The notes below the pieces were generated by a model, which worked only from the letters and a program-made list of their open reading frames with translations, had not been told where the DNA came from and did not search any database. Below are positions 44,664-52,239 of a DNA stretch of 64,000 bases, one piece after another (position 1 is the first letter of the stretch; the number at the start of each line of letters is the position of its first letter). The position numbers and the translations under genes were made by a program. This DNA comes from Melioribacteraceae bacterium (GTDB lineage Bacteria > Bacteroidota > Ignavibacteria > Ignavibacteriales > Melioribacteraceae): the NCBI GenBank assembly GCA_021739765.1, contig JAIPBD010000003.1, forward strand, positions 248,001 to 312,000, in the 5' to 3' direction.

Positions 44664-44679
44664 AAATGAATGTTCATTT
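44664..44679. promoter_or_regulatory. Probable TetR-type operator before the MBL-SDR genes
   Basis: AAATGAATGTTCATTT: perfect 7-bp arms with a 2-base spacer, immediately upstream of the MBL start codon and 18 bp after the tetR stop. A related sequence lies before tetR at 45279-45297. Confidence 0.6.
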
Positions 44680-44697
44680 AATTTGTTGGTAAATTTT

Positions 44698-45270
44698 TTA
44701 GAGTTTTATCGCGTCCCACGCCAATTGGAAAGCATCTTCTATCGTTTTGCTATCTGCTGTGATGTTTTTGCACAATCTTGCGTTCGATAAATTCATAATC
44801 GGGTAAAACATAAACACGCTCAGAATCTCGAAGCTGACATTCTTAATAATTTTCTGCTCAATTCCTTTTTGAAGAACTTCGTAAATCGGCGTAAAGCTTT
44901 TTTCCACATCTTCATGATTCACCTTTTCAGAGTAAGGTGAATTTGCAAACTGTTCAGTATACTGGAAATATGAATTGTTTTGAGAGATAAAATGAAAGGC
45001 GTTTGTCCAAAATTTATAAAGCGAATCCCGAATCGGAGCGTTTTGATTAAATTCCGATAGAATTTCTTCACTCAATCTTTGTTTGATTTCCAAGTATGTA
45101 GAAACTAACAGATCTTCTTTGTTTTTATAGTAGATATAAAGTGTCGCCGGAGAAACATTTGCCTCTTTCGCAATTTTGGAAACAGAACTGGACACAAACC
45201 CGATTTCATTTACAAGTTTGACTGTCGCGTCTATTATTGCCGATTGTTTTGCTTCGTCTTTAATTCTCAT
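44698..45270 (-). CDS. TetR/AcrR-family transcriptional regulator
   Basis: About 190 residues from ATG 45270 (MRIKDEAKQ); the seven-residue longer form is less likely. The N-terminal helix-turn-helix is canonical: AIIDATVKLVNEIGFVSSSVSKIAKEANVSPATLYIYYKNKEDLL in overlapping segments ~9-53 (recognition helix at ATLYIYYKNK). The C-terminal ligand domain (~60-190) is aromatic-rich. It probably represses itself and the downstream MBL-SDR pair through the ATGAATG-type palindromes at 45279-45297 and 44664-44679. Confidence 0.92.
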   Translation of the reverse strand: MRIKDEAKQSAIIDATVKLVNEIGFVSSSVSKIAKEANVSPATLYIYYKNKEDLLVSTYLEIKQRLSEEILSEFNQNAPIRDSLYKFWTNAFHFISQNNSYFQYTEQFANSPYSEKVNHEDVEKSFTPIYEVLQKGIEQKIIKNVSFEILSVFMFYPIMNLSNARLCKNITADSKTIEDAFQLAWDAIKL

Positions 45271-45278
45271 GCTTCTAA

Positions 45279-45297
45279 AATAAACGATCATTCATTT
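45279..45297. promoter_or_regulatory. Probable TetR-type operator in the tetR promoter
   Basis: On the minus strand AAATGAATGATCGTTTATT: an imperfect palindrome (6 of 8 arm positions pair) sharing the half-site AAATGAATG with the site at 44664-44679. Confidence 0.5.
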
Positions 45298-45374
45298 AAT
45301 GTCAAGAAAATATTAGAAACTTTCCGAAATGTTGGTCTCTCAAACGGATTGAAAAGGTTATTACATGAATCTAC

Positions 45375-46301
45375 TTACCTGACCGCCGAACAACTTGATT
45401 CACCCAAAACACAAAATTTCGCGCAAAATGGGTGGTTTAGAAAAACTTCCTTTTGCGACTCCTTTAATGTTGAGCCCAATTCAAAAGCTTCGTCGTACGC
45501 AATTAAAGTACACGAAAGAACGGAAGCTTTCCCGGCGCCTTTCCTTTTTACAATCATTCTTTCGGTTGCGCACATCTGATCTTCCGGTTTTTTGTTTAAA
45601 ATTCCCCAGCAGTTAACCGTAATTTCCGGAACATCCTCGTCGGCAATCATTTCCGGGAAAATGACTACATTTTTACCAATCGCGAGATTCATGAAAATAT
45701 CATAATCTTCGAGCGCTTTTTGATAATTAATCGCGGATGTTTCTTTCGATTCCAAACCGAACGATCGTCCGGCAATCGAAAGATTAAAACCGTTATCAAA
45801 TAGCCATTTAATTCCTTTCATCGCGCCTTCGAATGCTCCGCTCCCCCTTTCATCGTCATGTAATTTCTCCGTGTAATGATCGAGCGAAACTCGCAAATGT
45901 AATTGATTGCCGTATTTTGCTTTTATTTCCAACAAGGCAGATTTATGACGGTTCAACACCCGGTATGCATTGGTAAGAATCAAAAGATCGAATCCGCGAC
46001 TCAATATTGATTTTGTGATTTCGATGATCTCCGGATTGATAAACGGTTCGCCGCCGGTAATCCCTATCAATTCAGTCCCAAATTTTAATTCCTCAATTTC
46101 ATCCAGATAAGGTTCCACATCAGTTAATGACAAATAAACCAGCCGATCATTTCTCGGAGTTGATTCTATATAACAATTTTTGCATTCGAGATTGCAGAGC
46201 GTTCCCGAATTAAACCACAGGGTTTTAAGATCGGTGAGATTTACGCTGGCGCGTTGTTCACCTTTTGCGGTAAGTGTTTCATTTTCAAATTTAGAGTACA
46301 T
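45375..46301 (-). CDS. Radical SAM protein of the arsenosugar-type cluster
   Basis: About 308 residues from ATG 46301, which has AAAGGAA upstream. The 4Fe-4S motif is GTLCNLECKNCYIEST (C36, C40, C43), with ITGGEPFINPEI (SAM-binding GGE) and SLDHYTEKLHDDERG. A further Cys-containing region includes MCATERMIVKRKG and a C-terminal FCAKFCVLGESSCSAVR that could hold an extra cluster. It is not the classical ArsS sequence type. It follows the ArsM-like methyltransferase by 14 bp. Radical chemistry on an arsenic-sugar precursor is inferred from context. Confidence 0.85.
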   Translation of the reverse strand: MYSKFENETLTAKGEQRASVNLTDLKTLWFNSGTLCNLECKNCYIESTPRNDRLVYLSLTDVEPYLDEIEELKFGTELIGITGGEPFINPEIIEITKSILSRGFDLLILTNAYRVLNRHKSALLEIKAKYGNQLHLRVSLDHYTEKLHDDERGSGAFEGAMKGIKWLFDNGFNLSIAGRSFGLESKETSAINYQKALEDYDIFMNLAIGKNVVIFPEMIADEDVPEITVNCWGILNKKPEDQMCATERMIVKRKGAGKASVLSCTLIAYDEAFELGSTLKESQKEVFLNHPFCAKFCVLGESSCSAVR

Positions 46302-46315
46302 ATTAATTCCTTTCT

Positions 46316-47374
46316 TTAACAACAACTTGCGGATAAATTGGACGACGAATCATTTTCCGAAAATGGAGCATTTTCACCGCAGCCAGTAAAAATTCCGTAA
46401 TGGGTCGAAAAATCACCGTAAAATTCGAAATGATTTTTGTAGCGGGTATCGTGCAACATTTTATATGTGTTTCCACAAACCGATTCAATTTTTCCGGTTG
46501 AGAAATAATGGTGATTGTCTAATTCCATTCCAAAAGGGAAGTGTTCGATTGAACCGAGATAACGGACAGCCTGTCCAAAATCCTCGCATGAATCTTCCAA
46601 TCCTTCAATTTTGAATAAACGATAAGTCACACTGTGAAATTTAATATCGCCCGTCAATTCTTGAAGTTCTTCATTCTCCACAGTGATAGGATTACTTTTA
46701 ACAACACGCGGATCAATAAATCCGGCACCTTTCGCGATTCGAAGAAAATCATTCCAATAAAGCGCACCGCTCAAACATTCACCCCAAAGGATTTTATCCC
46801 GCCGGAGTTCCATCGGAATTCGCCGATCGGAATAAACATCGCTGAAATACATTTCCCCGCCGGGTTTTAATAAAGAGTAAACGTCTTTTAATACTTTGCT
46901 CTTATTTTCAACAAGATTGATCACACAATTGGAAATTATTAGGTCAATCGATTCTTTTTCAATTCCCAGAGAATCTAATTCCTCGATGTTGCCTTCAATA
47001 AATTTTACATTTGAAGTCATGTAACCAAATCTTTCTCGGTGTAAATCAATCGAGTTGATTGCTGTATCGAGCTGCTCTTTGGTCATATCAACTCCGATCA
47101 CGAGTCCGTTTTCACCGACAAGCTGAGAAGCAACATAAACGTCCCGTCCGCTCCCGGAACCAAGATCGAGAACCGTGATATTTTTCATCGCGGAGGGAAT
47201 TACGAGTCCGCATCCGTAATATTTGATTTGAACTTCGTCACTAATTTGCGACAAAGCATCCTTTATGTACCGTGGATATTCTTCATCCGTACAGCATGCG
47301 TTTGTTTTTAAGTCCGAACTTTTTTGAAGTTCTTTTCCATAATAATATTGGACATCAAGATTGATATCTTTCAT
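46316..47374 (-). CDS. arsM: ArsM-like arsenite S-adenosylmethionine methyltransferase
   Basis: A 352-residue class I methyltransferase. SAM motif VLDLGSGSGRDVY (68-80), followed by GVDMTKEQL and ISNCVINLVENK as in ArsM. Conserved thiols for As(III) binding are visible: C55 in YYGCGLVIP and C200 in LWGECLSGALYW, plus a CC pair at 27-28 and a terminal ASCC. It methylates trivalent arsenic. It heads a minus-strand run with a radical SAM protein after it and, upstream, DUF2064 glycosyltransferases and DUF547, the setting known for arsenosugar biosynthesis. Confidence 0.93.
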   Translation of the reverse strand: MKDINLDVQYYYGKELQKSSDLKTNACCTDEEYPRYIKDALSQISDEVQIKYYGCGLVIPSAMKNITVLDLGSGSGRDVYVASQLVGENGLVIGVDMTKEQLDTAINSIDLHRERFGYMTSNVKFIEGNIEELDSLGIEKESIDLIISNCVINLVENKSKVLKDVYSLLKPGGEMYFSDVYSDRRIPMELRRDKILWGECLSGALYWNDFLRIAKGAGFIDPRVVKSNPITVENEELQELTGDIKFHSVTYRLFKIEGLEDSCEDFGQAVRYLGSIEHFPFGMELDNHHYFSTGKIESVCGNTYKMLHDTRYKNHFEFYGDFSTHYGIFTGCGENAPFSENDSSSNLSASCC

Positions 47375-47420
47375 AAATTTTCCCTTTTCTGAATTATGAG
47401 TTTAATAGAATTGTTGAAAT

Positions 47421-48149
47421 TCAGATTGATGGCGGAGGCATCAAAAGGGAGAAAGAGAAGGATTTAGTTAAGTTGGAAACAAGGAAACGTTCGAACTGAA
47501 ATAGATGATACTTTTTGAAAATCTCGTCGCAACTATGTAAACCCCGAACAAATAATTGTCTTAACTCTTCTTGAAAGATTGAAAAATCATAATGGGAGTT
47601 TAGGTCTTGTTTCCCGGATAAAGTGTAAATCGATAAACCGGAAGATTTTAGTAACCGTTTGAAATGAGACAATGTTTTCTTTGATTGGAAATAAATATTC
47701 TGAAAAGAGTTTTGGTCAATTTGTAAAAAGGATTCTTTGGAAATGGTCAATAAGTAAAAACCACCATTCTGCGAAGGACCAATAACGGTTTTTTCTGCGC
47801 TTATTTTTTTGAAACTTTTCCGAATATCGGAAATTGTTAGCGAAGGAGTATCGTTTCCAACAATACAAACTGAGTTGTAACCAGATTGGAAAGTTTTGGA
47901 AATGGCATCGAAGAATCTTTCTCCGAATCCTTTCCCGGATTGAAAAATCACTTTTGTAATATTTTGGTAATCGGCAAGAGGTGAGTTTTTCTCGGTAGAT
48001 AAAATCAAATCACAACCGGCATAAGCGGCGGAAATAATGTTTTTTATATCCCGATCAAAAATATCGGACGCATTTTTTGCGGTTGAAAATTTCTTTTCAG
48101 CATCTTTTACAGGATCGTTTGAAAAAATTATTATGGCTTGCTTATTCAT
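47421..48149 (-). CDS. Divergent DUF2064/TIGR04282-like glycosyltransferase
   Basis: A 242-residue GT-A-fold protein related to the gene at 48924-49592. It keeps QSGKGFGERFFDAISK, SVCIVGNDTPSLTISDI and VIGPSQNGGFYLL, the donor and metal region of the family. However, the N-terminal nucleotide-binding signature F-A-K-x-P-x-x-G-K-V-K-T-R-L is degraded to FSNDPVKDAEKKFS, and a ~60-residue C-terminal extension (KKYHLFQFERFLVSN) is added. It may be inactive, use a different donor, or regulate its paralogue. It lies between arsM and DUF547. Confidence 0.8.
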   Translation of the reverse strand: MNKQAIIIFSNDPVKDAEKKFSTAKNASDIFDRDIKNIISAAYAGCDLILSTEKNSPLADYQNITKVIFQSGKGFGERFFDAISKTFQSGYNSVCIVGNDTPSLTISDIRKSFKKISAEKTVIGPSQNGGFYLLTISKESFLQIDQNSFQNIYFQSKKTLSHFKRLLKSSGLSIYTLSGKQDLNSHYDFSIFQEELRQLFVRGLHSCDEIFKKYHLFQFERFLVSNLTKSFSFSLLMPPPSI

Positions 48150-48160
48150 AAAATAAAATC

Positions 48161-48931
48161 TTATTTTGACTTAATGTCGTTTAAGTTCCAATCATAATCC
48201 GTGTAACCGAGATCCCACTTATCTGCATTCATTTTAATATCTTCAGCAACTTCTTTGGGCAGGAAGTTAGCCAAATAGATCAAAACCTGCTCATCATTCT
48301 CCCCGAAATCTTCCTCAAACCAATCGAATATTTTGGAAATTTTGGCTTCGCGATTCTGGAGATCAAATAAATTCTTGGTTTTATCATTTACAAACTGAAT
48401 CGATTGTTCTTCAAGTTGTTTGTAAATCTTATCGGATTCAAAAGCTTCGTTCCGTAATTGCGGGCAACCTATCGAAGCACACACAATCGCAAAGTGAATG
48501 CGAGGTTCCTCAAAATCTTTTCTTAAAATTTCATGCTCGATGTAATTTAATGAAATCATTTTGCCGTTAATTTCGAACAAATCTTTATCCCATACCGTAG
48601 TCCCGAGAACTGTTCCGAGATACAAACCGCCGCTGTGAAGATCATTTATACTTTCGACGGGATAAAACTCTAGAATTATTTCGAGGGTAAACGCGTTGTA
48701 AGCATTTATCCAAAAAGCCAGTTTTACTTCATCCGCATTCAACTTTGAAGGATCAGTTTTATGAAGGATTTCCAAATAATTTTTGAACTCCGAATCTTTT
48801 TTTAGCTCTTCATAGTTCACCCAACCATCCTCAACATATTTTTGCAAAACAGTTGTAAAGATTGAATGATCTTGAGCGAAGTTTGTGGATAGAATCAGAA
48901 AAAGAAAAAATATTATTAATCGATTATTCAT
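48161..48931 (-). CDS. DUF547 exported protein
   Basis: About 256 residues from ATG 48931, which gives a clean signal peptide (MNNRLIIFFLFLILSTNFAQ) and overlaps the upstream stop by 8 bp; an ATG five codons earlier is possible. DUF547 hallmarks: YVEDGWVNYEELKK, LAFWINAYNAFTLEIILEFYP, DLFEINGKMISLNYIEHEIL and FAIVCASIGCPQLRNEAF. The C-x-x-x-x-C pair and N-A-Y-N motif suggest an enzymatic fold related to peptidase/transglutaminase-like proteins, but no activity is established. DUF547 genes recur in arsenosugar-type clusters. Confidence 0.88.
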   Translation of the reverse strand: MNNRLIIFFLFLILSTNFAQDHSIFTTVLQKYVEDGWVNYEELKKDSEFKNYLEILHKTDPSKLNADEVKLAFWINAYNAFTLEIILEFYPVESINDLHSGGLYLGTVLGTTVWDKDLFEINGKMISLNYIEHEILRKDFEEPRIHFAIVCASIGCPQLRNEAFESDKIYKQLEEQSIQFVNDKTKNLFDLQNREAKISKIFDWFEEDFGENDEQVLIYLANFLPKEVAEDIKMNADKWDLGYTDYDWNLNDIKSK

Positions 48932-49592
48932 TAGAGAGACTTTCATATTTGTTTTTAATTTTTTTATAAATCGGATGAGTGGAAGAAATTAGCAACCAGT
49001 TTTTTAGATCATCTTCAGTATCAATATCAATTAACTGATTTAAATTAGTATAAGTTCTTTCATTTGATTCTAATCGAAAAATAGTTTCAGCCAACACGCT
49101 TGGTGTACTCCATTCAATTTGTTCATATAAAAAACGGTGCAGCTTTTTTTGTCCCAGTAAATTATAACCACCATCTGTTGAGGGAGAAATTACGACATCG
49201 TATTTTTCTAATTCGCTAAACGCGCGTCTAAAATAATCGAAATTCAGATCAGGTACATCGGTTCCCATAATCAGAACTTTCGTGTATCCTGCTTCAAAAC
49301 ACTCCTTAAAAGCATTGGACATTTTCTCTCCAAGATCATTTCCACCTTGAGTTTTATAGATAAAATTATAACCAACCCAATCTTTAACTTCGTTTTCCTT
49401 TCCGGGATTTGCATGATATATAATCACATCCGTTGAGCGAGGCAAACGTCGTAACTCATTAAACAAATATTCGGTACACTCTTTATAAAAATTTAGAGCG
49501 AAATCCGCCGAAGTGGTTTGAGCTAATCTTGTTTTGACCTTTCCTTCTTCGGGAAGTTTGGCGAATACTATTACTGCATTTTTATTTGTCAT
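48924..49592 (-). CDS. TIGR04282-family arsenosugar-type glycosyltransferase (DUF2064)
   Basis: A 222-residue GT-A-fold protein with all family landmarks: AVIVFAKLPEEGKVKTRLA at the start (nucleotide binding), GGNDLGEKMSNAF, VLIMGTDVPDLNFDYF (metal-binding D-x-D-like region) and VISPSTDGGYNLLG. NCBI names this family after arsenosugar biosynthesis by genome context. It is the first gene of the minus-strand run that continues through DUF547, the divergent paralogue, arsM and the radical SAM gene. Confidence 0.9.
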   Translation of the reverse strand: MTNKNAVIVFAKLPEEGKVKTRLAQTTSADFALNFYKECTEYLFNELRRLPRSTDVIIYHANPGKENEVKDWVGYNFIYKTQGGNDLGEKMSNAFKECFEAGYTKVLIMGTDVPDLNFDYFRRAFSELEKYDVVISPSTDGGYNLLGQKKLHRFLYEQIEWSTPSVLAETIFRLESNERTYTNLNQLIDIDTEDDLKNWLLISSTHPIYKKIKNKYESLSNE

Positions 49593-49773
49593 ATTATCGA
49601 TATCAATTTATTCAGAAATACAAAAAAGATTAGTTGGTTAGAAGACAGTTTGAATACTTAATTGAGACACAAATTTACTTTGCATCCGAAACTAACCGGG
49701 CAAATGATAATATTAATAATCGCGAAAACAATATAAGACGAAATGTCTAATTTCGTTTCTGAATATCGAAAAA

Positions 49774-50769
49774 CTATAAGTCAAAAACTTGATTTAGGCG
49801 GGCAATATTAAATCCATTTTCTAAAACAATTTTTGTTTTTTCACTGTTTGGATTAAGCAAAGGATTTGTATGATTAAGATGAGTGAAATAAATTTTCGCT
49901 TTTTGATCAGCGGGAAGTGATTCAAATTTTGCCATACTTTCAATTACAAAAGGATGGGGAATTTGAGAAATATCGCGATTGTTGATTTCTTCTCCATCGA
50001 AAAATGTCGCGTCAAGAAAAGCATAATTGACTTTAGCGATTTCATCAATTATATCTTTATCCCACTTTTCCCATTTATCAATATCGGGTATAAAAAGCGC
50101 GGACTTGTTCGGTCCCGAAATAACGTATCCGACTGTTTCTGAATATTCGTCGCGGTGAGGAACAGTAATCGATTTAACTTTAAGAGAAGAAGTTAGCATT
50201 AATTCAACTTCATTATCAATTGGTTGAACTTCAATGTTTTTTAAAGCAATTAATTGATCCCAAGGACCGTTATTTTCCAAGAATGATTTCATTTTTGGCA
50301 TTGTGTAAACCGGCACTGATTTAGCACTCATCGATTCTTTGCCGAGATACATTAATCCGGTATAATGTCCAATATGAGCGTGAGTAAGAAAAATTCCATT
50401 GGGCGTTTCCTGTTGCATAAAAGGTGCAAGGGTGTTCAGAGATTTCATTTGTCGAGGAAGATCAGGAGTTGCTTCGAACAGATATGTTTTCCGGTTTTTT
50501 TTATCTGTAAGTCCTAACGAAACAACCATTCGCTTTTTATCGGGAGATTCGAATAAATCGGCGCAACAATCTTTTGTACATCCCGCATGAGGTGATCCGG
50601 CATCTTGAACCGTACCGAGAACGATTAAAGAAACATTTCCGGTAGATTTAATATTGTTATCAACTTCATCAATATTTTGAATATCTTCTGCACAGGCAAT
50701 AACGATTATCAAAAAAATAGTTAAAACAGAAAAATAGTAAACTATTGATTTTCTTATGTGTTTGGTAAT
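49774..50769 (-). CDS. PqqB-like metallo-beta-lactamase-fold lipoprotein, possible ATT start
   Basis: ~331 residues. Lipobox IVIAC near residue 26, then an MBL domain of PqqB type: LIVLGTVQDAGSPHAGCTKDCC, LTHAHIGHYTGLMY (zinc motif H-x-H-x-x-H), ITVPHRDEYS, FIPDIDKW and ITFTHLNHTN-like YFTHLNHTNPL. PqqB-type proteins are oxygenases or hydrolases in PQQ synthesis, but no other pqq genes are adjacent. The sequence AGGAGTAATTATT at 50767-50779 equals the genome's AGGAGTAATTATG pattern (see 1766-2887) except that ATG is ATT, so translation may begin at ATT 50769; otherwise a TTG at 50787 without a ribosome site would be used. Confidence 0.8.
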   Translation of the reverse strand: MTKHIRKSIVYYFSVLTIFLIIVIACAEDIQNIDEVDNNIKSTGNVSLIVLGTVQDAGSPHAGCTKDCCADLFESPDKKRMVVSLGLTDKKNRKTYLFEATPDLPRQMKSLNTLAPFMQQETPNGIFLTHAHIGHYTGLMYLGKESMSAKSVPVYTMPKMKSFLENNGPWDQLIALKNIEVQPIDNEVELMLTSSLKVKSITVPHRDEYSETVGYVISGPNKSALFIPDIDKWEKWDKDIIDEIAKVNYAFLDATFFDGEEINNRDISQIPHPFVIESMAKFESLPADQKAKIYFTHLNHTNPLLNPNSEKTKIVLENGFNIARLNQVFDL

Positions 50770-50810
50770 AATTACTCCTTCATGCAATTTATGTTTTACT
50801 CGAAAACATG

Positions 50811-52208
50811 TTAATTGTTATTGAGTAATTCAACATTATATTCTGAATTACTCGCAACAATGACAAGCACAAAATCACTTCCCCGACCCTTTGCCCAGGG
50901 AGTAAAAACATGTTGATCCGAAATCGAAAAGTTACTGATTAATCTAATTTTCCCACTTCGAGGATTATACCAGTATGCCTTTGCCCCTTCTGAACTAAAA
51001 CCGGAGAGATTAAGTGCAATAGATTTTCCGACGGGAGTGTACGCAATTAAAAAATCTTTCTTTTTACTAATCGCGCATGTTATGTAAGACTCATCTCCTT
51101 GATTGTCGCCAAGAATTAAATTCGGGGAATATGTCATTTGCTGCCATGGGAAAACTTCAAACAGTTCTTTCATAAATTTCATTTGTAGAGAACCGGGTAA
51201 ATCCATTGCCGCTTTCCAACCTGTCCTAGCATTAATGCTCGGAATCTTATCAATTGAGTACATTTGCCAAATATCATTACATCCATACGTATATCCGGCC
51301 GCACCGCTTAACATAGTCCAATAAGCCGAAACTCTTACATCGGAATCATCTAACCAACCATAATTATTTCCTTCCTCCCAGAATCTATCGGGGATATTCT
51401 CGTAACGTGCTTCTCCATTAATTACAGGTCTCAAATTTGGTTTTGCTTTGCTTCTGAGAACATACTGAAATTCTTGTGTGATTCGGCTGTGCCCGCTTTG
51501 GTACATATCTAAATCAAGCCAATTTTCGTTGATGTAATCACTTGCTAAACTGCCACCGGATGGATGATATGTAATAAGCTGTTTAGGTGAGTTTTCTTTT
51601 AGAGTCTTTCCCATCGCCTGGATAATCATCAAATGATTTTCATTTTCTGGGATTCTATCTCCTCCCAGGATCCAAATTATGTTTGTACGATCCTTATATC
51701 GTTCAGCGAGTATTTTAGAATATTCAGCGGCATTTCTCGGAGTAAAAATTTCCGGTCCTTCTCCCCATTTTTTGTTGAATTTATCGCCCCATGTTGGAAG
51801 TAACCCGACGTACAGGCCATTTTGCTCAGCTGCTTCGATCACAAAATCAATATGTTCGAAATACTTTTCATTTATTTTTGTCGGGTCGTTATTTTGAAGC
51901 GGAAGATCACCAAATACATTTGGAGTAACTAATCCTGAAAGCTCTGCCAGAATTACAGTTTGAATAACTGTAAATCCTTTTTCTTTTCTATCCTTTAGGT
52001 ACAATTCTACTTCTTTCTTGTCCAATCGATGAATTAATTCCCAAGCCGTTCCGCCAAGCCAAAAGAAAGGTGCACCATTCTCTTTTGTAATATATTGGTG
52101 ATCGCTGCTAATTTTCAACAATGGCAACTGCTGAGAAGTTATCGTAGAAATCGAGAATAGAATTATCAGCAAAAAAGGCATCAACTTTTTTGGCATATCA
52201 TTAAACAT
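50811..52208 (-). CDS. GH140-like (DUF4038) secreted glycoside hydrolase
   Basis: 465 residues. Signal peptide (FLLIILFSISTITS). The DUF4038 catalytic domain (~30-370) has APFFWLGGTAWELIHRLDKKE, IIWILGGDRIPE (candidate acid/base Asp-Arg region) and PVINGEARYEN (candidate nucleophile Glu). The C-terminal ~85 residues match the putative collagen-binding-like domain that follows DUF4038 (AYWYNPRSGKIRLI). Characterised GH140 members release apiose from pectin side chains; specificity here is not proven. Start could also be four codons later. Confidence 0.85.
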   Translation of the reverse strand: MFNDMPKKLMPFLLIILFSISTITSQQLPLLKISSDHQYITKENGAPFFWLGGTAWELIHRLDKKEVELYLKDRKEKGFTVIQTVILAELSGLVTPNVFGDLPLQNNDPTKINEKYFEHIDFVIEAAEQNGLYVGLLPTWGDKFNKKWGEGPEIFTPRNAAEYSKILAERYKDRTNIIWILGGDRIPENENHLMIIQAMGKTLKENSPKQLITYHPSGGSLASDYINENWLDLDMYQSGHSRITQEFQYVLRSKAKPNLRPVINGEARYENIPDRFWEEGNNYGWLDDSDVRVSAYWTMLSGAAGYTYGCNDIWQMYSIDKIPSINARTGWKAAMDLPGSLQMKFMKELFEVFPWQQMTYSPNLILGDNQGDESYITCAISKKKDFLIAYTPVGKSIALNLSGFSSEGAKAYWYNPRSGKIRLISNFSISDQHVFTPWAKGRGSDFVLVIVASNSEYNVELLNNN

Positions 52209-52239
52209 TAGAGCTGTTTCGGGTAAACAATATTAATCA

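Noticed and set aside
45375-46301. Naming the radical SAM gene arsS
   Set aside because: Its motif and surrounding residues differ from the ArsS family as I know it, so only a context-based call is made.
28770-50787. A PQQ biosynthesis pathway (PqqD-like at 28770, PqqB-like at 49774)
   Set aside because: The two are ~21 kb apart and no pqqA, pqqC or pqqE is present; both families also work in other pathways.
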